Of a stretch of DNA of 21,421 nt, positions 1 to 10,224 are shown piece after piece. Location: the NCBI GenBank assembly GCA_009663005.1, contig VIGQ01002001.1:10001-31421 (forward strand). The letters are read 5' to 3'. A model generated the notes under the pieces. The model was not told where the DNA came from, ran no database searches, and saw only the letters and a program-made list of their open reading frames with translations. The position numbers and the translations under genes were made by a program. Within the stretch, counting starts at the first letter, position 1. The number at the start of each line of letters is the position of its first letter. This DNA is from Actinidia chinensis (Eukaryota; Streptophyta; Magnoliopsida; Ericales; Actinidiaceae).

Positions 1-1910
1 CTTATTTTTCGTCGATTATATGGCTTTCGTCATCAGTTTGAGTGTTGAGAAAAAAATACTAGAGAAAAAGTGAAGAAAGAAAAAAAAACGTTTCATCCCA
101 GGAAAGTAATGGGCCCCAAGGTGGACCACGGGGGTCGACAACTACTTGACGGTTTGAAAAAAATTATGAGTATAATAAATTTGAAATAAAAATTTTAAAA
201 TTATGCTATTTCCTTTTTTTTGATATATGGTCACCTTCCCCTAATAAAAATTCTATGCCATCCTGTGCAGTACACTTCATCTTCTCAAGATTTTTTTCTA
301 TTTTTTTAGAATTGAGAGATTTATCCATGTTTTGTTGCCGAGACAAAATTGTGGAAGAAATAATAAGAAAGAAAAAAATTAATTCAATGAATTTAATAGT
401 TGGGGAGGCCCACTTCATCTTCACATTTTTCTTCGCCTACCTTGGTTTCACTTGTTAGAAAAAAAGTTCATATGAACAACATTGGCACAGTCCATAGTTT
501 GAGTGAAGTTGAGTAGCTTCTTAAGAAAGGTTTATATTAAGATCGGGAGCTTAATTTACACTCATATTTTAGAATATTTGTGAAAAATTATTTATATTTT
601 TTCATATTTGGATGCCTAATACATATGAAAGTTGTGTAGATCACTGAAACCTTACAAATTTGTTGAGTTGCACTGATACTTGTCTGCTTTTGTCCCCCAA
701 ATCAATCTCTTTTTATGTATAGGAAAAGTTTTGAAGTCTTTTTCGCATACTATTTACTGGTATACTTGATATTTAGGATGTGATTCTAGTTAATCTATAA
801 GACCAAACCATTGGGAGTTTAGGTGAATTTGTTGAAAACAAAAAACTACCGATGAATTGTCCACCGATGAATCTGCAAAAGTATTGGAATATTGCCGTTC
901 GTTGTTTACTGAAGAGAAAAAATGGACTTTTTGGCAATGCTTTTATTATCATGTATTGTTATTTGTATGTATGTGCCAATAGTAGTTTTTTCTATCAGAT
1001 AATTGTATATTTTGTTTAGAAGGATACGTTTTTTGGCAGCCCATGATTAATGGTTTTAAGAAATTGAAGAATATATACTTGCTGCGTTCAAAAGGGATCC
1101 CTTCAGGTCAACAGTCTCCTACCTTTGTATTGAAATTGACATCGCTGTATTGAAAAATAATAAAGTTGTTTATGTAAATTTTTTTTAAAAAAAAATCATA
1201 TGCTGAAAGTGATTAGGAAAACAACAAACAAAAATTGTGCAACACGTATGAAAAGTTAAAAGAGTCTTTATTTGAATAAGATTAGGAGTTTTGGGCAATG
1301 AAAATAATTTTACTTTTGCACCCACACTTATGAAGTGTTTTTTTCTTAGTGTTAATATTTTTAGTCTTATTAATAAATCTTTGGGGCCACTTTGCCGACA
1401 ATAAGGGTATATTCACTACTAATGCATAATGGTAAATTTAGTGAATGTTTAATTTTGTGGACAAAATATTTGACTTTAAAAATTTTTAAAGTAGTAGTAC
1501 TTTATTAAAATTTATAAATCAAAAATATTTTTCTTCGGTTAATAGAGAAATTCCAAAGTAAAATACTATATCATATTTTGAAAAATACTAAAACCGCGAC
1601 ATATGCCAGTTTTCTTAATTCCTTCCTGTGAACTAAACTTAAAATGAATGATCTTTATATAAAGAATTTTCCTTCCTTTTTTTTCGAATATTAAATTTAC
1701 TCGATCAATCATATTCTTTTTTTGAAAGCAATAATAATCTATTACACTTTTTTTGCATTTTTTTAAAAGAGAAAAATAATAATAAACATGAATAATAGCA
1801 TTCTTTTTGTAAATTATTTTTAAAATATAATTTATTTTTTTATCTATCTAATTTCTCATTCAAAATGAATTAGAAAAGGAATAAAAAAATGTATGCCTAA
1901 AAAGAGTACT
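1..1910. repeat. AT-rich dispersed cassette, copy A
   Basis: This very AT-rich stretch is the first of four related copies (others about 4848-5447, 7921-9640 and 18771-20495). Bases 1-600 match 4848-5447, including a GGGCCC-rich patch at 109-145 that recurs at 4956-4990. From about 370 onward it matches copies C and D in the same order: the CCCACTTCATCTTC motif, TTATATTAAGAT (532-543), the region of 890-1080, and the segment around 1300-1370 with TTAGTGTTAATATTTTT. Copy similarity fades at about 1905. No protein-coding signal, terminal inverted repeat or target-site duplication is visible, and the left end lies outside the window. It could be a non-autonomous transposable element or a duplicated promoter/leader-intron region. 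Orientation is given relative to the other copies, all of which run the same way. Confidence 0.7.
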
Positions 1911-2560
1911 TTTTTTTTATTATCTATTGTATTATTTATAAATTCCAGTTGATAACACCCTATTTAAGCTTACAAGGAAGACGACGTAGGTTAACCATAT
2001 TATCAAATTAAATACTATGTTAGGAAACATGGACACAAGAGTAAGTAACAAATTTGCATCCAAAAAGCACGAAAAAGTTAATTTACAATAAATAAAAATA
2101 ATTTTTATAATTAAGAGAAATATCAAAAAAAAACCTGTTAATTATTTTTTTAAGCTGCAAAAGTGTTGGACCGGCACTTTACGTAGGACTCGAGTCTCAA
2201 AGCCCAATGTATTCAAGCCTCAATTCTAAAGGCCAGAGGTGTGGATAGGCTTAAGCGTTGAAAATTTCAAGATCCGGTCAGCGTGAGGATCGTAACTTAT
2301 GAAGTCGTTCTTCTACATTCAAATTCAATTAAAATTATTTTCTTTTGATTTTTATTTGTTATATCTTAAATTACATAAAAAAAAATCACAAAAGATGATA
2401 TTAAAATGTGATCTTTTTTGTATAAATTAAAAGCCCCTCTTTAATAGGTGTTTTATAAAAAAATAAAAAAAAATACTCATATGTTGTAATTTCAATCTGT
2501 AAAAAAAATTTGTTGATTCACGACTCTCACTGTTCGGTTCTTGTCTTAATTCTTTTGATT
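1911..2560. other. Unassigned AT-rich spacer
   Basis: This is the single-copy stretch between cassette A and the ULP1-like pseudogene. It is AT-rich except for a more balanced patch at about 2160-2310, which is unlike anything else in the window. The only open frames are short and have no recognisable similarity. The balanced patch could be a remnant of an older insertion, but I see no repeat ends to prove it. Confidence 0.4.
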
Positions 2561-2689
2561 CGTTTTTGATTTTTTATCGATACAATGCCAAATACAGCTG
2601 GAAATTGGTATTCTTGAACAGAAAGACTTGTTTACCAAGTTTGACGGTCAATTCTTTGCTGGCACTGATAACGGGTGCTAGTCCCCTCT

Positions 2690-2944
2690 CTTTTAAGACC
2701 CTCAAATACACACTCTCTCAAAACACAGAGACCAGAAGACGGGAGCTACGGGAGAGAAATCGACAAGTGGAAGTGTTTTCGTGAAGAGAGAGGTGAGCGA
2801 GGAGAGAGGGCTACGGGTAAGATCGTGTCTGAAGAAGAAGACCAGACTTGGTAGACTATTGATACCGGACCGTGAAATCGGATTAGAAGAAAAGTTCATG
2901 CCCCTTATAAGGTTTCCAGATTAGGGTGTTTGGGGCGCGCTCGA
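2690..2944 (+). promoter_or_regulatory. Putative 5' leader of ULP1-like pseudogene a
   Basis: The base composition changes sharply here from AT-rich spacer to a purine-rich, more GC-balanced leader (ACACAGAGACCAGAAG and GAGAGAGG tracts at about 2720-2820). It ends just before an ATG at 2945. This fits a plant 5' untranslated region, and the ULP1-like exon similarity follows immediately. No convincing TATA box is seen at the usual distance, so the transcription start is not placed. The assignment rests on composition and position only. Confidence 0.35.
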
Positions 2945-3064
2945 ATGGGGAAATCGAAGGAGGTGGATGTTGATGTGGAATGTACTGAGTTTTACCATAT
3001 GATCAGGCGAAGAGTTGTGCGATCGACGTGGATGAAAGAGACTGATAGAGATGGTATTTCTTAG
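2945..3064 (+). pseudogene. Truncated first reading frame of ULP1-like copy a
   Basis: The ATG at 2945 opens a 39-codon frame beginning MGKSKEVDVDVE and ending at a TAG at 3062. It sits directly upstream of the repeated ULP1-like exon. The amino-terminal halves of plant ESD4/ULP1 proteases are poorly conserved, so membership cannot be confirmed from this stretch. It is included because position, codon-like composition and an adjoining coding-like segment make it the likeliest original start. As it stands it makes only a short peptide. One or more frameshifts separate it from the exon downstream. Confidence 0.35.
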
Positions 3065-3080
3065 GATTCTAAGCATCGAG

Positions 3081-4190
3081 GAGATTGAATTTGTGGAAGA
3101 AGAGTGAGGAGACGTGAGTTTGTTCGTGATGCATGAATTGGATGGGAAGATGTGGAACAAGATCTTCAACCGCTTCACTGTACGTCAGGTGGTTTTCAAT
3201 TCGACGATGTGGAAAATTTGAAGTGGAATTTAATGCGTTGGAAATCGATTTTTGTTGGAGCGGCAATTGGAAATTTTGGGGTTGCATTGCACAGATGTTT
3301 GAAGACGCAGAGAGGCGGAATCCGAAGCTGAGCAGCTTGGATTCATAATCGAATTGATGAGAAGCGCCACGAAACAATTCAATTACTGCGATCGGCCAAC
3401 GAGACCCGGAGGAGGAGGAGGTGAAATTTCATTACAGCTACTGTTTTGGGGAGATTGAATTTGTGGAAGATGATAAGTGAGGGACATGTGGAGTTGTTCG
3501 TGATTCGCAGGAATTGGATGGGAAGATTGTGGAACAAGATCTTCAACCGTCTTCATCGTCGGTGGTTTTCAATTCGACGAATGGGAATTTGGAAGTGGGA
3601 AATGCCGTGTGGGAATTATTTCGTTGGAGCGGAATTGGAACTTTTGGGTTGCCATTGCACAAGAAATTGTTTGAGACTGCAGAGAGGCGGAATCCGAAGC
3701 TGAGCAGATTGAGATTTGAAATCTAATTAATGAGAAGTGCCGCGAAATAGTTCAATTACTGCGCTCGGCAAGAGACCCCCCGGAGGAGGAGGTGAAATTT
3801 CATTACAGCTACTGTTTTGGGGAGATTGAATTTGTGGAAGATGATAAGTGAGGGACATGTGGAGTTGTTCGTGATTCGCAGGAATTGGATGGGAAGATTG
3901 TGGAACAAGATCTTCAACCGTCTTCATCGTCGGTGGTTTTCAATTCGACGAATGGGAATTTGGAAGTGGGAAATGCCGTGTGGGAATTATTTCGTTGGAG
4001 CGGAAATTGGAACTTTTGGGTTGCCATTGCACAAGAAATTGTTTGAGACTGCAGAGAGGCGGAATCCGAAGCTGAGCAGATTGAGATTTGAAATCTAATT
4101 AATGAGAAGTGCCCGCGAAATAGTTCAATTACTGCGCTCGGGTAAGAGACCGGAGGAGGAGAGTGAAATTCATTATAGCTCTGTTTTGGG
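3081..4190 (+). repeat. Three ~370-bp tandem copies of a ULP1-like exon
   Basis: Three head-to-tail units start at the same GAGATTGAATTTGTGGAAGA motif: 3081-3450, 3451-3821 and 3822-4190. Units 2 and 3 are almost identical. I see only a one-base insertion at GGAGCGGAA(A)TTGG, another in the AGTGCC(C)GCG run, and small differences in CTCGGCAAGAGACC. Unit 1 is clearly older, with many substitutions and indels. Copy c (16006-16210) has only one unit, so one is probably the ancestral state. At each internal junction, exon-end sequence ending TTTTGGG is joined to the GAGATTG start, with GGGA-type overlap. Neither unit 2 nor unit 3 keeps one long frame. Confidence 0.93.
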
Positions 4191-4476
4191 GGATGTGCTT
4201 CATTCATGTATTTACTGTAGAGATAACTTGTCCTCAGTTAATTGTTTGCAAGGATGGGAGGACTCGGCGGCTGTGTTCGGGAGCCTTTCTTGCCTCTTAT
4301 CGAGGGACACATTTGGCTTTGGAAAAGGGATTGGATTGGCATTTTAAATATCTGATAACACTTTTGCAGGAGGAAGGCTTTGGTCAATCACGAGAACTTT
4401 AATATCGAGATCGCTGGAGAATTTTTACAATGTTTGAGACGGGCAAATAGTTGAATATGATGGTAATTCCTTTTTT

Positions 4477-4499
4477 GGGTGGGTGGGGTGGGGTGGGGG
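4477..4499 (+). other. G-quadruplex-type G-tract array
   Basis: Five runs of three to five guanines are separated by single thymines, in the pattern G3-T-G3-T-G4-T-G4-T-G5. This is a strong match to the standard quadruplex rule with one-base loops, on the plus strand. The corresponding places in the sister copies hold only a plain run of six Gs (5679-5684) or four Gs (about 16544). The array is therefore a local expansion specific to copy a, and it disrupts the exon just after the LNDE-type motif. Formation in vivo is inferred only. Confidence 0.8.
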
Positions 4500-4715
4500 A
4501 TTCACTCCATGACATGTTTAATATAGAGGAGAGCACCAAGAAAGGCCAAGGGAAGCTTCACTATCGTGAAGTGAAACAAAATGGCATCATATATCCTCTA
4601 TAAAAGTATGTGCTATGTAACTTATTTTTTTTCTATAATACTTGTTTCAAGGTCATGATGTTTCTAGAAGTGATCTTAAGATAAGTTCCACTTTTCTATT
4701 ATTTAATTTTCTTCA

Positions 4716-4757
4716 TGAGAAGCAGCTAAAAACAACAATGCAATAGAAGTTTCGGAA

Positions 4758-4800
<43 letters not shown>

Positions 4801-5447
4801 ATTGAGAAAAGTTAATTTTATACTTCATCTTCTCTAGTTTCTTTCTCTTATTTTTCGCAGATTGGATGGCTTTCTTCATCCATTTGAGTGATTAGAAATA
4901 TTATTAGAAGAAAAAAGTGAAGAAAAAAAAAAACTTTTAATCCACGGAAAGTAACTGGGCCCGAGGCGGACCAAAGGGAGGCGACAACTACTCGAAGATT
5001 TTGAAAAAAAAATTATTATTTAATAATATTTGTATGAAATTTTAATATTTTATAGATTCGTATCTCAATTTTTTTTGATATATGGTTGTCTCCCCTAATA
5101 GAAAAATCCTTAGTTGTCATGTGGGCCACTTCATCTTAGAATTGATAGATTTATTCATGTTTGGTTACTGGGAAAAATTAGTGAAAGAAATAATTAAGAA
5201 AAAAATAAAATAATTCAATGAATTTAAATAGTGGGGTTGGGCCCACTTCAGCTTCGCAGGTTTTCTCTCTTCCTCCCTTGTTCAATTGTGGAAATAAAAA
5301 GTTTATAATAAACCGCATTGCGCATGTCCCTCAGTTTGAGTGAATTTGAGTACCTTTTTAAAGAAAGGCTTATATTAAGATTATGGAGGCTTAATTTACC
5401 TAACATTTTAGAATATCTGTGAAAAATCATTTATATTTTTTCATATT
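4716..5447 (+). repeat. Leader plus AT-rich cassette, truncated copy B
   Basis: Bases 4750-4930 resemble the leader motif at 9985-10130 and 20930-21050 (AATGAGTGGAAGAATTAAAAA, then CTTATTTTTCGC and GATTGGATGG). Bases 4848-5447 match the start of the window (1-600). The match ends abruptly at about 5447, where it abuts a ULP1-like exon mid-codon. The left edge abuts ULP1-like copy a at about 4715. The segment therefore sits inside ULP1-related sequence and is bounded on both sides by it. No flanking target-site duplication or terminal inverted repeat is evident. Rearranged tandem duplication explains it as well as insertion does. Confidence 0.7.
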
Positions 5448-5795
5448 GGCTGAGTGTCTCGGGCCTTCTCTAATTTGAATCGGTATCATGGGATTAAATA
5501 ATACATCATTTTGCTTTTGCATAGGGATTGGCATTGACATTTGATTTATCTAATTAACACTTTTCGCAGGAGGAAGGTTTTGGTCACTCACGAAAACTCT
5601 AATATCGAGATCGCTGGAGAATTTTTACAATGTTTGAGACCGGGCAACTGGTTGAATGATGAGGTAATTCCTTTTCTAGGGGGGATTAACTCCATGAACA
5701 TGTTTTTAATATATCGGAGAGCACCAGGAAAGTCTAATGGAAGCTTCACTGTCATGCAGTGACAAACAAAATACAATCATATATCCTCTAGGGCA
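5448..5795 (+). pseudogene. ULP1/ESD4-like SUMO protease fragment, copy b
   Basis: This is the best-preserved ULP1-like fragment. A partial exon at 5448-5482 (VSRAFSNLNR-like) ends at a GTATCA donor. After an intron with a TTTTCGCAG acceptor, an exon at 5570-5795 reads RKVLVTHENSNIEI, then GEFLQCLRPG, then NWLNDEVI. That is the conserved entry into the C48 catalytic domain of plant ESD4/ULP1 proteases. After NDEVI the frame degrades, although CTCTA(T)AAAAG-GTATGT in sister copies suggests the exon originally ran to the FFYKK region. The His-Asp-Cys triad is not present, and downstream sequence belongs to an unidentified block. The upstream half of the first exon is missing because it is joined to cassette B. 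The fragment cannot encode an active protease. Confidence 0.82.
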
Positions 5796-5832
5796 GTATG
5801 TGCTATGTTACATTATTTTTTTTCTATAATAC

Positions 5833-7870
5833 TTGTTTCAAGGTCATGATATTCCTGGAGTTGATCTTAAGATGAGTTCCACATTTATATTATTTAATTT
5901 CTTATTGTTTGCAGTTGGTTACCACAATTGTGGGGTCATCTTGAAGGATTGCAACCTTATTGAAGGTCTTTTTCTTAAAAGTGATTTCAATTTATGCACT
6001 ACGAATTACTCTTGCCCAGGTAGTCAACCTACAGGCATATACAGTGGATGCAATCAAATCCAACACACAACATTTGTACGTTGTACTAACAAAGATAGCC
6101 AACTTCGGTTTTCACATCCTTGGAGAGAAGGGAAAAAGGAAAAAAAAACTCCAAGAACAGGAAGGAGAATATATTTGTATTAGCAAATGACTCAATTGAT
6201 CGGGGATCCTTCATTACATGACTTATCCATGAGCCAGGTTTCACAAACTTGAATTTTAATAAAGTATCTAATAATTAATAGGGTAAGAGGTTTGTTCACT
6301 ATATAATTAACTGGTTTTCCATGTCATAGGACATGAATTCTTTATGCTCAAATGGGTGTAGAACTTGCCAAGTCATGAAGAGATTACTTTAGTACAGAAA
6401 AAATTACAAAGGAGCTTTGAACTCAGCACCGTTCTAGGCCATCCTTGCATCAAAAAACTCTGGGATGATAGCCTACTTTGCTGAAGCCAATTAGTAGCAT
6501 TGGAATGGTGACTGCTAAGGTTCTTGTTAACTTGTCACTAGCCATTTGACGACATTTGATTCGTAATCTGGAACTACACAAATCCCAAGTTTTCACTCTC
6601 TATATGTAGGCACTGCATTCTATGGGGTAGCTATATAATTTTAAACTATGTAATTTTAAAAAACTGCAATTAAATTTTCTTTTTCTTTATAGGTTGTAGC
6701 CGTAGAAGAAGATAACCTGATTCTGTTTCATGGGAAAATAAGTTGATGCTAACTAGTTATTTAAGACCGTGATTGTAATTCTATGAAGTTCATAAAACAA
6801 TAATCAGGTGTTGTCACTTCTTTAGGGGTCCAATTAAGTAGGATTCTAGACTGGAACTCATATTGAACATTGAGTTTTGATCATTTTGTCTCTAAATTTG
6901 GCCTTACAAACTTCCTATATGGCTGCATTTTGGGAGAATAACCGAGTTCTATTACTTTTTTTTTTCCTTCTGAATATTTCATTTTTTATCTGCAAATATA
7001 CTGATTAATATTCCTTCAACTGGTTGCAGAGTGGATGAATTTTCACGGTAAGGAACACTTCATTCCTTTTGGTCATTAGGACATTGGAACAGTTGGGTCT
7101 CTCTATGCTGGTCTTTTAGTATGTAGTTTTCTAATGAACTTTCATAGGCTTAGGTTATTGGTTTCATTGCAGCCCTTATAGCACAACCATACTGGTGTCC
7201 AGCCCTCAGCAAGTAAGCTCATTGCTCAGGCAGATCTGACTTTTGAAGAATTCAGTAAGCTCTGGCCATTTAGCAGACATACAGTTCCATTATATCTGTT
7301 ATAAATCTTGGTTTGTCTAATCCGTGACCCTAAGATATTCATGCAGTTGGAATCGAACCTCCACGGAAAAATCTATAGCACGCAAGGTGATTGACTCGAA
7401 TGTTCATTCCTAAACATGGAATTAAGCATTTATCTCGGTTTCCTCAACCCAAGGACGTGTGTCATAGAAGTTGACAATGAATACACTTCTTGTTCCCCAC
7501 AGAAGAGCGTGGCATTTCAAACATATCCCAAGGAATGTTTTCATGTAAGTGCTTATCCATTCTTTTTGATATATTATATAGTTAAATCTCAATCTGTATA
7601 GGAATTATATGTTGGTACTACATGTAATTGGATTATAGTAAATCTGTGACATAATTCACATTCACTACGCCTGGCTCTCTCAACCTAGCCCAATTTCAAC
7701 CTGCTAGACGAAGATATGGAAAAAGTAACACATTATGACAAGGTGTTGCAATTCCCGTATGATGCTATGACTTCTCTCAGTGATCTTACTTTAAATACTG
7801 AAGCTGAGGCTGTTATCAAATGAAGATGGTGACTTGCAAAATTATAACCCTGTTTGCCCACATACGTGAA
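5833..7870 (+). pseudogene. Unidentified multi-exon gene remnant, copy 1
   Basis: I do not recognise the family. Exon-like islands lie between AT-rich introns. One follows a TTGTTTGCAG acceptor near 5914 (GYHNCGVILKDCNLIEG). Others are near 6040-6125 (VDAIKSNTQHLYVVLTKIAN), 7215-7260 (ADLTFEEFSKLWPF), 7415-7545 (starting MELSIYLGFLNPRTC) and 7691-7822 (NLLDEDMEKVTHYDKV, ending in a TGA). The same islands recur, with indels, at 16770-18665, which is the main reason to think they derive from real exons. Intron-like stretches such as 6300-7020 are equally conserved between the copies, so conservation alone does not prove coding. No single frame links the islands. Confidence 0.4.
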
Positions 7871-7920
7871 AAAGCCAAGAGTTTACCCTTCGTTGGCTGC
7901 ATGAGTCAATGTATTTTTGG

Positions 7921-9640
7921 CCCCTCTCGTTCTCAGTTTTTTTTTCTCTTATTTTTCCTAGAATTGATAGATTTTTCATGTTTGAGTGCCGAGAAAAATT
8001 AGTGGAGGAAATAATTAAGAAAGAAAAAAAATAATTCAATGAATTTTAATAGTGGGGTTGGGCCCACTTCATCTTCAGAGGTTTTCTCTTCTTCGTCCCT
8101 TGCTCCAACTTGTGAAAATAAAAGTTCATAATTCAAACCATTGCCATATCCATCATTTGAGTGAATTTGAGTACCTTTTTAAAGAAAGGCTTATATTAAG
8201 ATTAGGAGACTTAATTTATACTCATATTTTGGCAATATCTTGGAAAAAAATCATTTATATTTTTTATATTGTATATGCTAATTACACTAGAAGCTGATCG
8301 TTATAAGATCATTTGACTATTGCCTTACAGATTTGTATGAGTTGCAATTATACTTGCTGCTTTGTTCTCAGTTAGTCTCTGTCTGCTTGTATAGGAAAAC
8401 TTTTTGAAAACGTCTTTTTGCATACTATTTATGGTTAACACTTTGAGTATTAAGCAGTGTGATCTAATTAATCTAAGAAAGACAAATCATTGAGAGTTTA
8501 GTTGAATTGTTGAAACAACCACTGATACATATGCCCACCAATGAATTTGCAATGGTATTGAAAAATTATCGTTTGTGTTGTTATTGGAGAGAAAAAAATG
8601 ACTTGTTGGTAGGGATGACTTTATTTCATGTATTGTTACTGTTTGTGGTCCTATAGTTAGTTCTTAATAATAATTGTCTATTTTTGTTGAGGAAGATGTG
8701 TTTTTGGCAGCAATGGGCAAAACAATGGTTCTAACGCAAATTGCATTTTTCTTTTACCTTAATCTGGTTCAAATGATCCAGGTAATTCTCTCATATCTTC
8801 CTGTTTTTGAAAAGGTCTCGAACTATATGAAAATAAGAATGTTTTCTTTTTCAAAAATAATTTAAAAAAAAAATATTATGTGAAAATGATTTGAAAATTG
8901 TACACACATGTGAAAAAATGAACATTGAGTCTTTATTTGGAATAAGATGAGGAGTGGGCAATGAAAATAATTTCTTTTACACCCACACCTACGAAGTGTT
9001 TTATTCTTAGTGTTAATATTTTTTAGTTTTATTATAAGTCTTGGTGCGCCTGTGCCCACAATAGGGTATAATTCATGCTAATGCATATTGATAAATTTAG
9101 CCCGAAAGTTTAAAAGTTTAAGTTTTTGGTCCAAATATTTTACTTTGATTTTTTTTAAGGTAATTATGTTTTATTGTTTTTATTAATTTTCATAATCAAA
9201 ATATTTTTCCTTAGGGTTCATTTTGAATAGAGAAGAAACTCAAAAGTAAAACATATATTATATTTTAAACAATACTAAAACCCAAAATAGGGAAAAAGTC
9301 TATATTCAACATAGAGCCATTTTCTTTATTTCCTTATTGTAAATCTAAAATGCATCTTCTTTTCCATAAAAGAATTTTTTCAAATATAAATTTTATCTAT
9401 CAATAATCTTTTTTTAAAGCAATAATAATCTAGTATAAACTTTATTTTCATTTTTTTAATAGCTATTCTTGCTTATTTGTTTTAAAGTATTGTTTTCAAT
9501 ATAGAATTCATTTATTCATTTCTCTATTCAAAATTTTTAAATTTAAAAAACAAAAAAAAAAACTACGCCTAAGAAACTATTTAGGTTAGAGCATACTGGC
9601 GTTAAAAAATTATTTAGTCTTAGATAACCCGGATCTTGTT
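7921..9640. repeat. AT-rich dispersed cassette, copy C
   Basis: This is the full-length member of the cassette family. It begins with the pyrimidine-rich CTCAGTTTTTTTTTCTCTTA motif, continues through GGGGTTGGGCCCACTTCATC near 8054, and ends in an A/T-only zone before GGATCTTGTTAACCGATC. Copy A matches from about 370 to 1905 and copy D matches throughout. A possible exon-like scrap lies at 8692-8782 (EEDVFLAAMGKTMVLTQIAF, then a CCAG-GTAATTC donor), and its counterpart at 19530-19610 is broken. I see no transposase or terminal repeats. Confidence 0.7.
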
Positions 9641-9707
9641 AACCGATCAGATCCCTACTCTTTCGGATTCGTAATGGGGTAAAAGTGGGAGGACAGAGGA
9701 GGGGTGT

Positions 9708-9932
9708 ATGGACTCAGGACGAGAGAGAGAGATGCACAATACGCGCTCGTTTTCCGATTCTCGTTCACTTTGCTTTCTGCCGATCACCACTCCGCCTGAG
9801 CGAAGAGGGTTTGTGCCCAAATCATTGAAGAAGGAGACGAGTTCTATGACTCGGGAAGCGACTCAGTTTCAACACAACCTTTCGATTCTAACATCTTCAT
9901 CATCTCTCAAGTTCTCTCGCTTATTTTCCTAG
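9708..9932 (+). other. Possible short first exon (74 codons), unidentified
   Basis: The frame reads MDSGREREMHNTRSFS at its start and includes ITTPPERRGF and TREATQFQHN. A related frame at 20619-20861 contains ITTPPELKRV and SEATRFQHKF, so the amino acid text is partly conserved despite indels. That is modest evidence of coding ancestry. I do not recognise the protein. It is low-complexity (S, R and T rich) and could equally be an untranslated leader that happens to stay open. Confidence 0.3.
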
Positions 9933-10224
9933 ATTCAATTGACTTTTCAGCTGTGTGGTTGCAAGGATGCATTTTTGGGTTTTGAGAAAAATGAGCGAAG
10001 AATTAAAAAGTGAGTAATAAAATTAGAGTCACGAAAAGTGTTTTCATACTCATCTTATAAGGTTATTTCTTTATTTTTCGCTGGATTGGAGGATTTCTTC
10101 ACGCCGCTTGAGTGACGAGAAAAATGCCACACGAGAGGAAAACTCGTAGAAGAAACAAGCGTACCTGCGAGGATTCAAAGGTATAAAACTCCGTCGCGAA
10201 AAACAGGTCCCTGTGGTGCATATC

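Larger units (their letters stand above)
2945..4605 (+). pseudogene. ULP1/ESD4-like SUMO protease pseudogene, copy a
   Basis: Functional relatives are nuclear or cytosolic cysteine proteases (peptidase family C48) that mature SUMO and remove it from proteins. Similarity runs in order. First comes a low-complexity amino-terminal exon, present three times at 3081-4190, with peptides such as LDGKIVEQDLQ and ERRNPKLS. Next is an exon starting near 4253 after a TTTGCAAG acceptor-like site. Last is an exon at 4370-4605 that begins after TTTTGCAG. The final exon encodes, with frame breaks, the family segment around NSNIEI, GEFLQCLR and the LNDE-type start of the catalytic domain; here the LNDE codons are disrupted. 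A GTATGT donor follows at 4606. The catalytic His, Asp and Cys exons are absent: similarity to the sister copies stops near 4715, where cassette sequence begins. Frameshifts, stops and the missing catalytic core make it non-functional. The family call comes mainly from copy b, which is cleaner. Confidence 0.75.

Noticed and set aside
1..2150. Long terminal repeat of a retrotransposon
   Set aside because: There is no TG...CA ends, primer-binding site, polypurine tract or reverse transcriptase text nearby. The copies differ in extent and are not paired around an internal domain.
3069..3377. 102-codon minus-strand frame
   Set aside because: It is antisense to the first ULP1-like exon unit, and similar shadows appear opposite the other units.
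3081..4190. Repeat array considered as CRISPR or minisatellite
   Set aside because: The units are ~370 bp of exon sequence in only three copies with no spacers, in a plant-like context.
5448..5795. MULE-encoded Ulp1-type protease (Kaonashi-like transposon)
   Set aside because: The text is closer to the host ESD4/ULP1 type, with host-like introns, and no MULE transposase is seen. Capture by an element remains possible, but a transposon's own gene is not supported.
8692..8782. AMGKTMVL taken as a helicase or ATPase P-loop
   Set aside because: It lacks the full GxxxxGK[ST] motif and any following helicase motif, and the counterpart at 19530 does not keep the frame.
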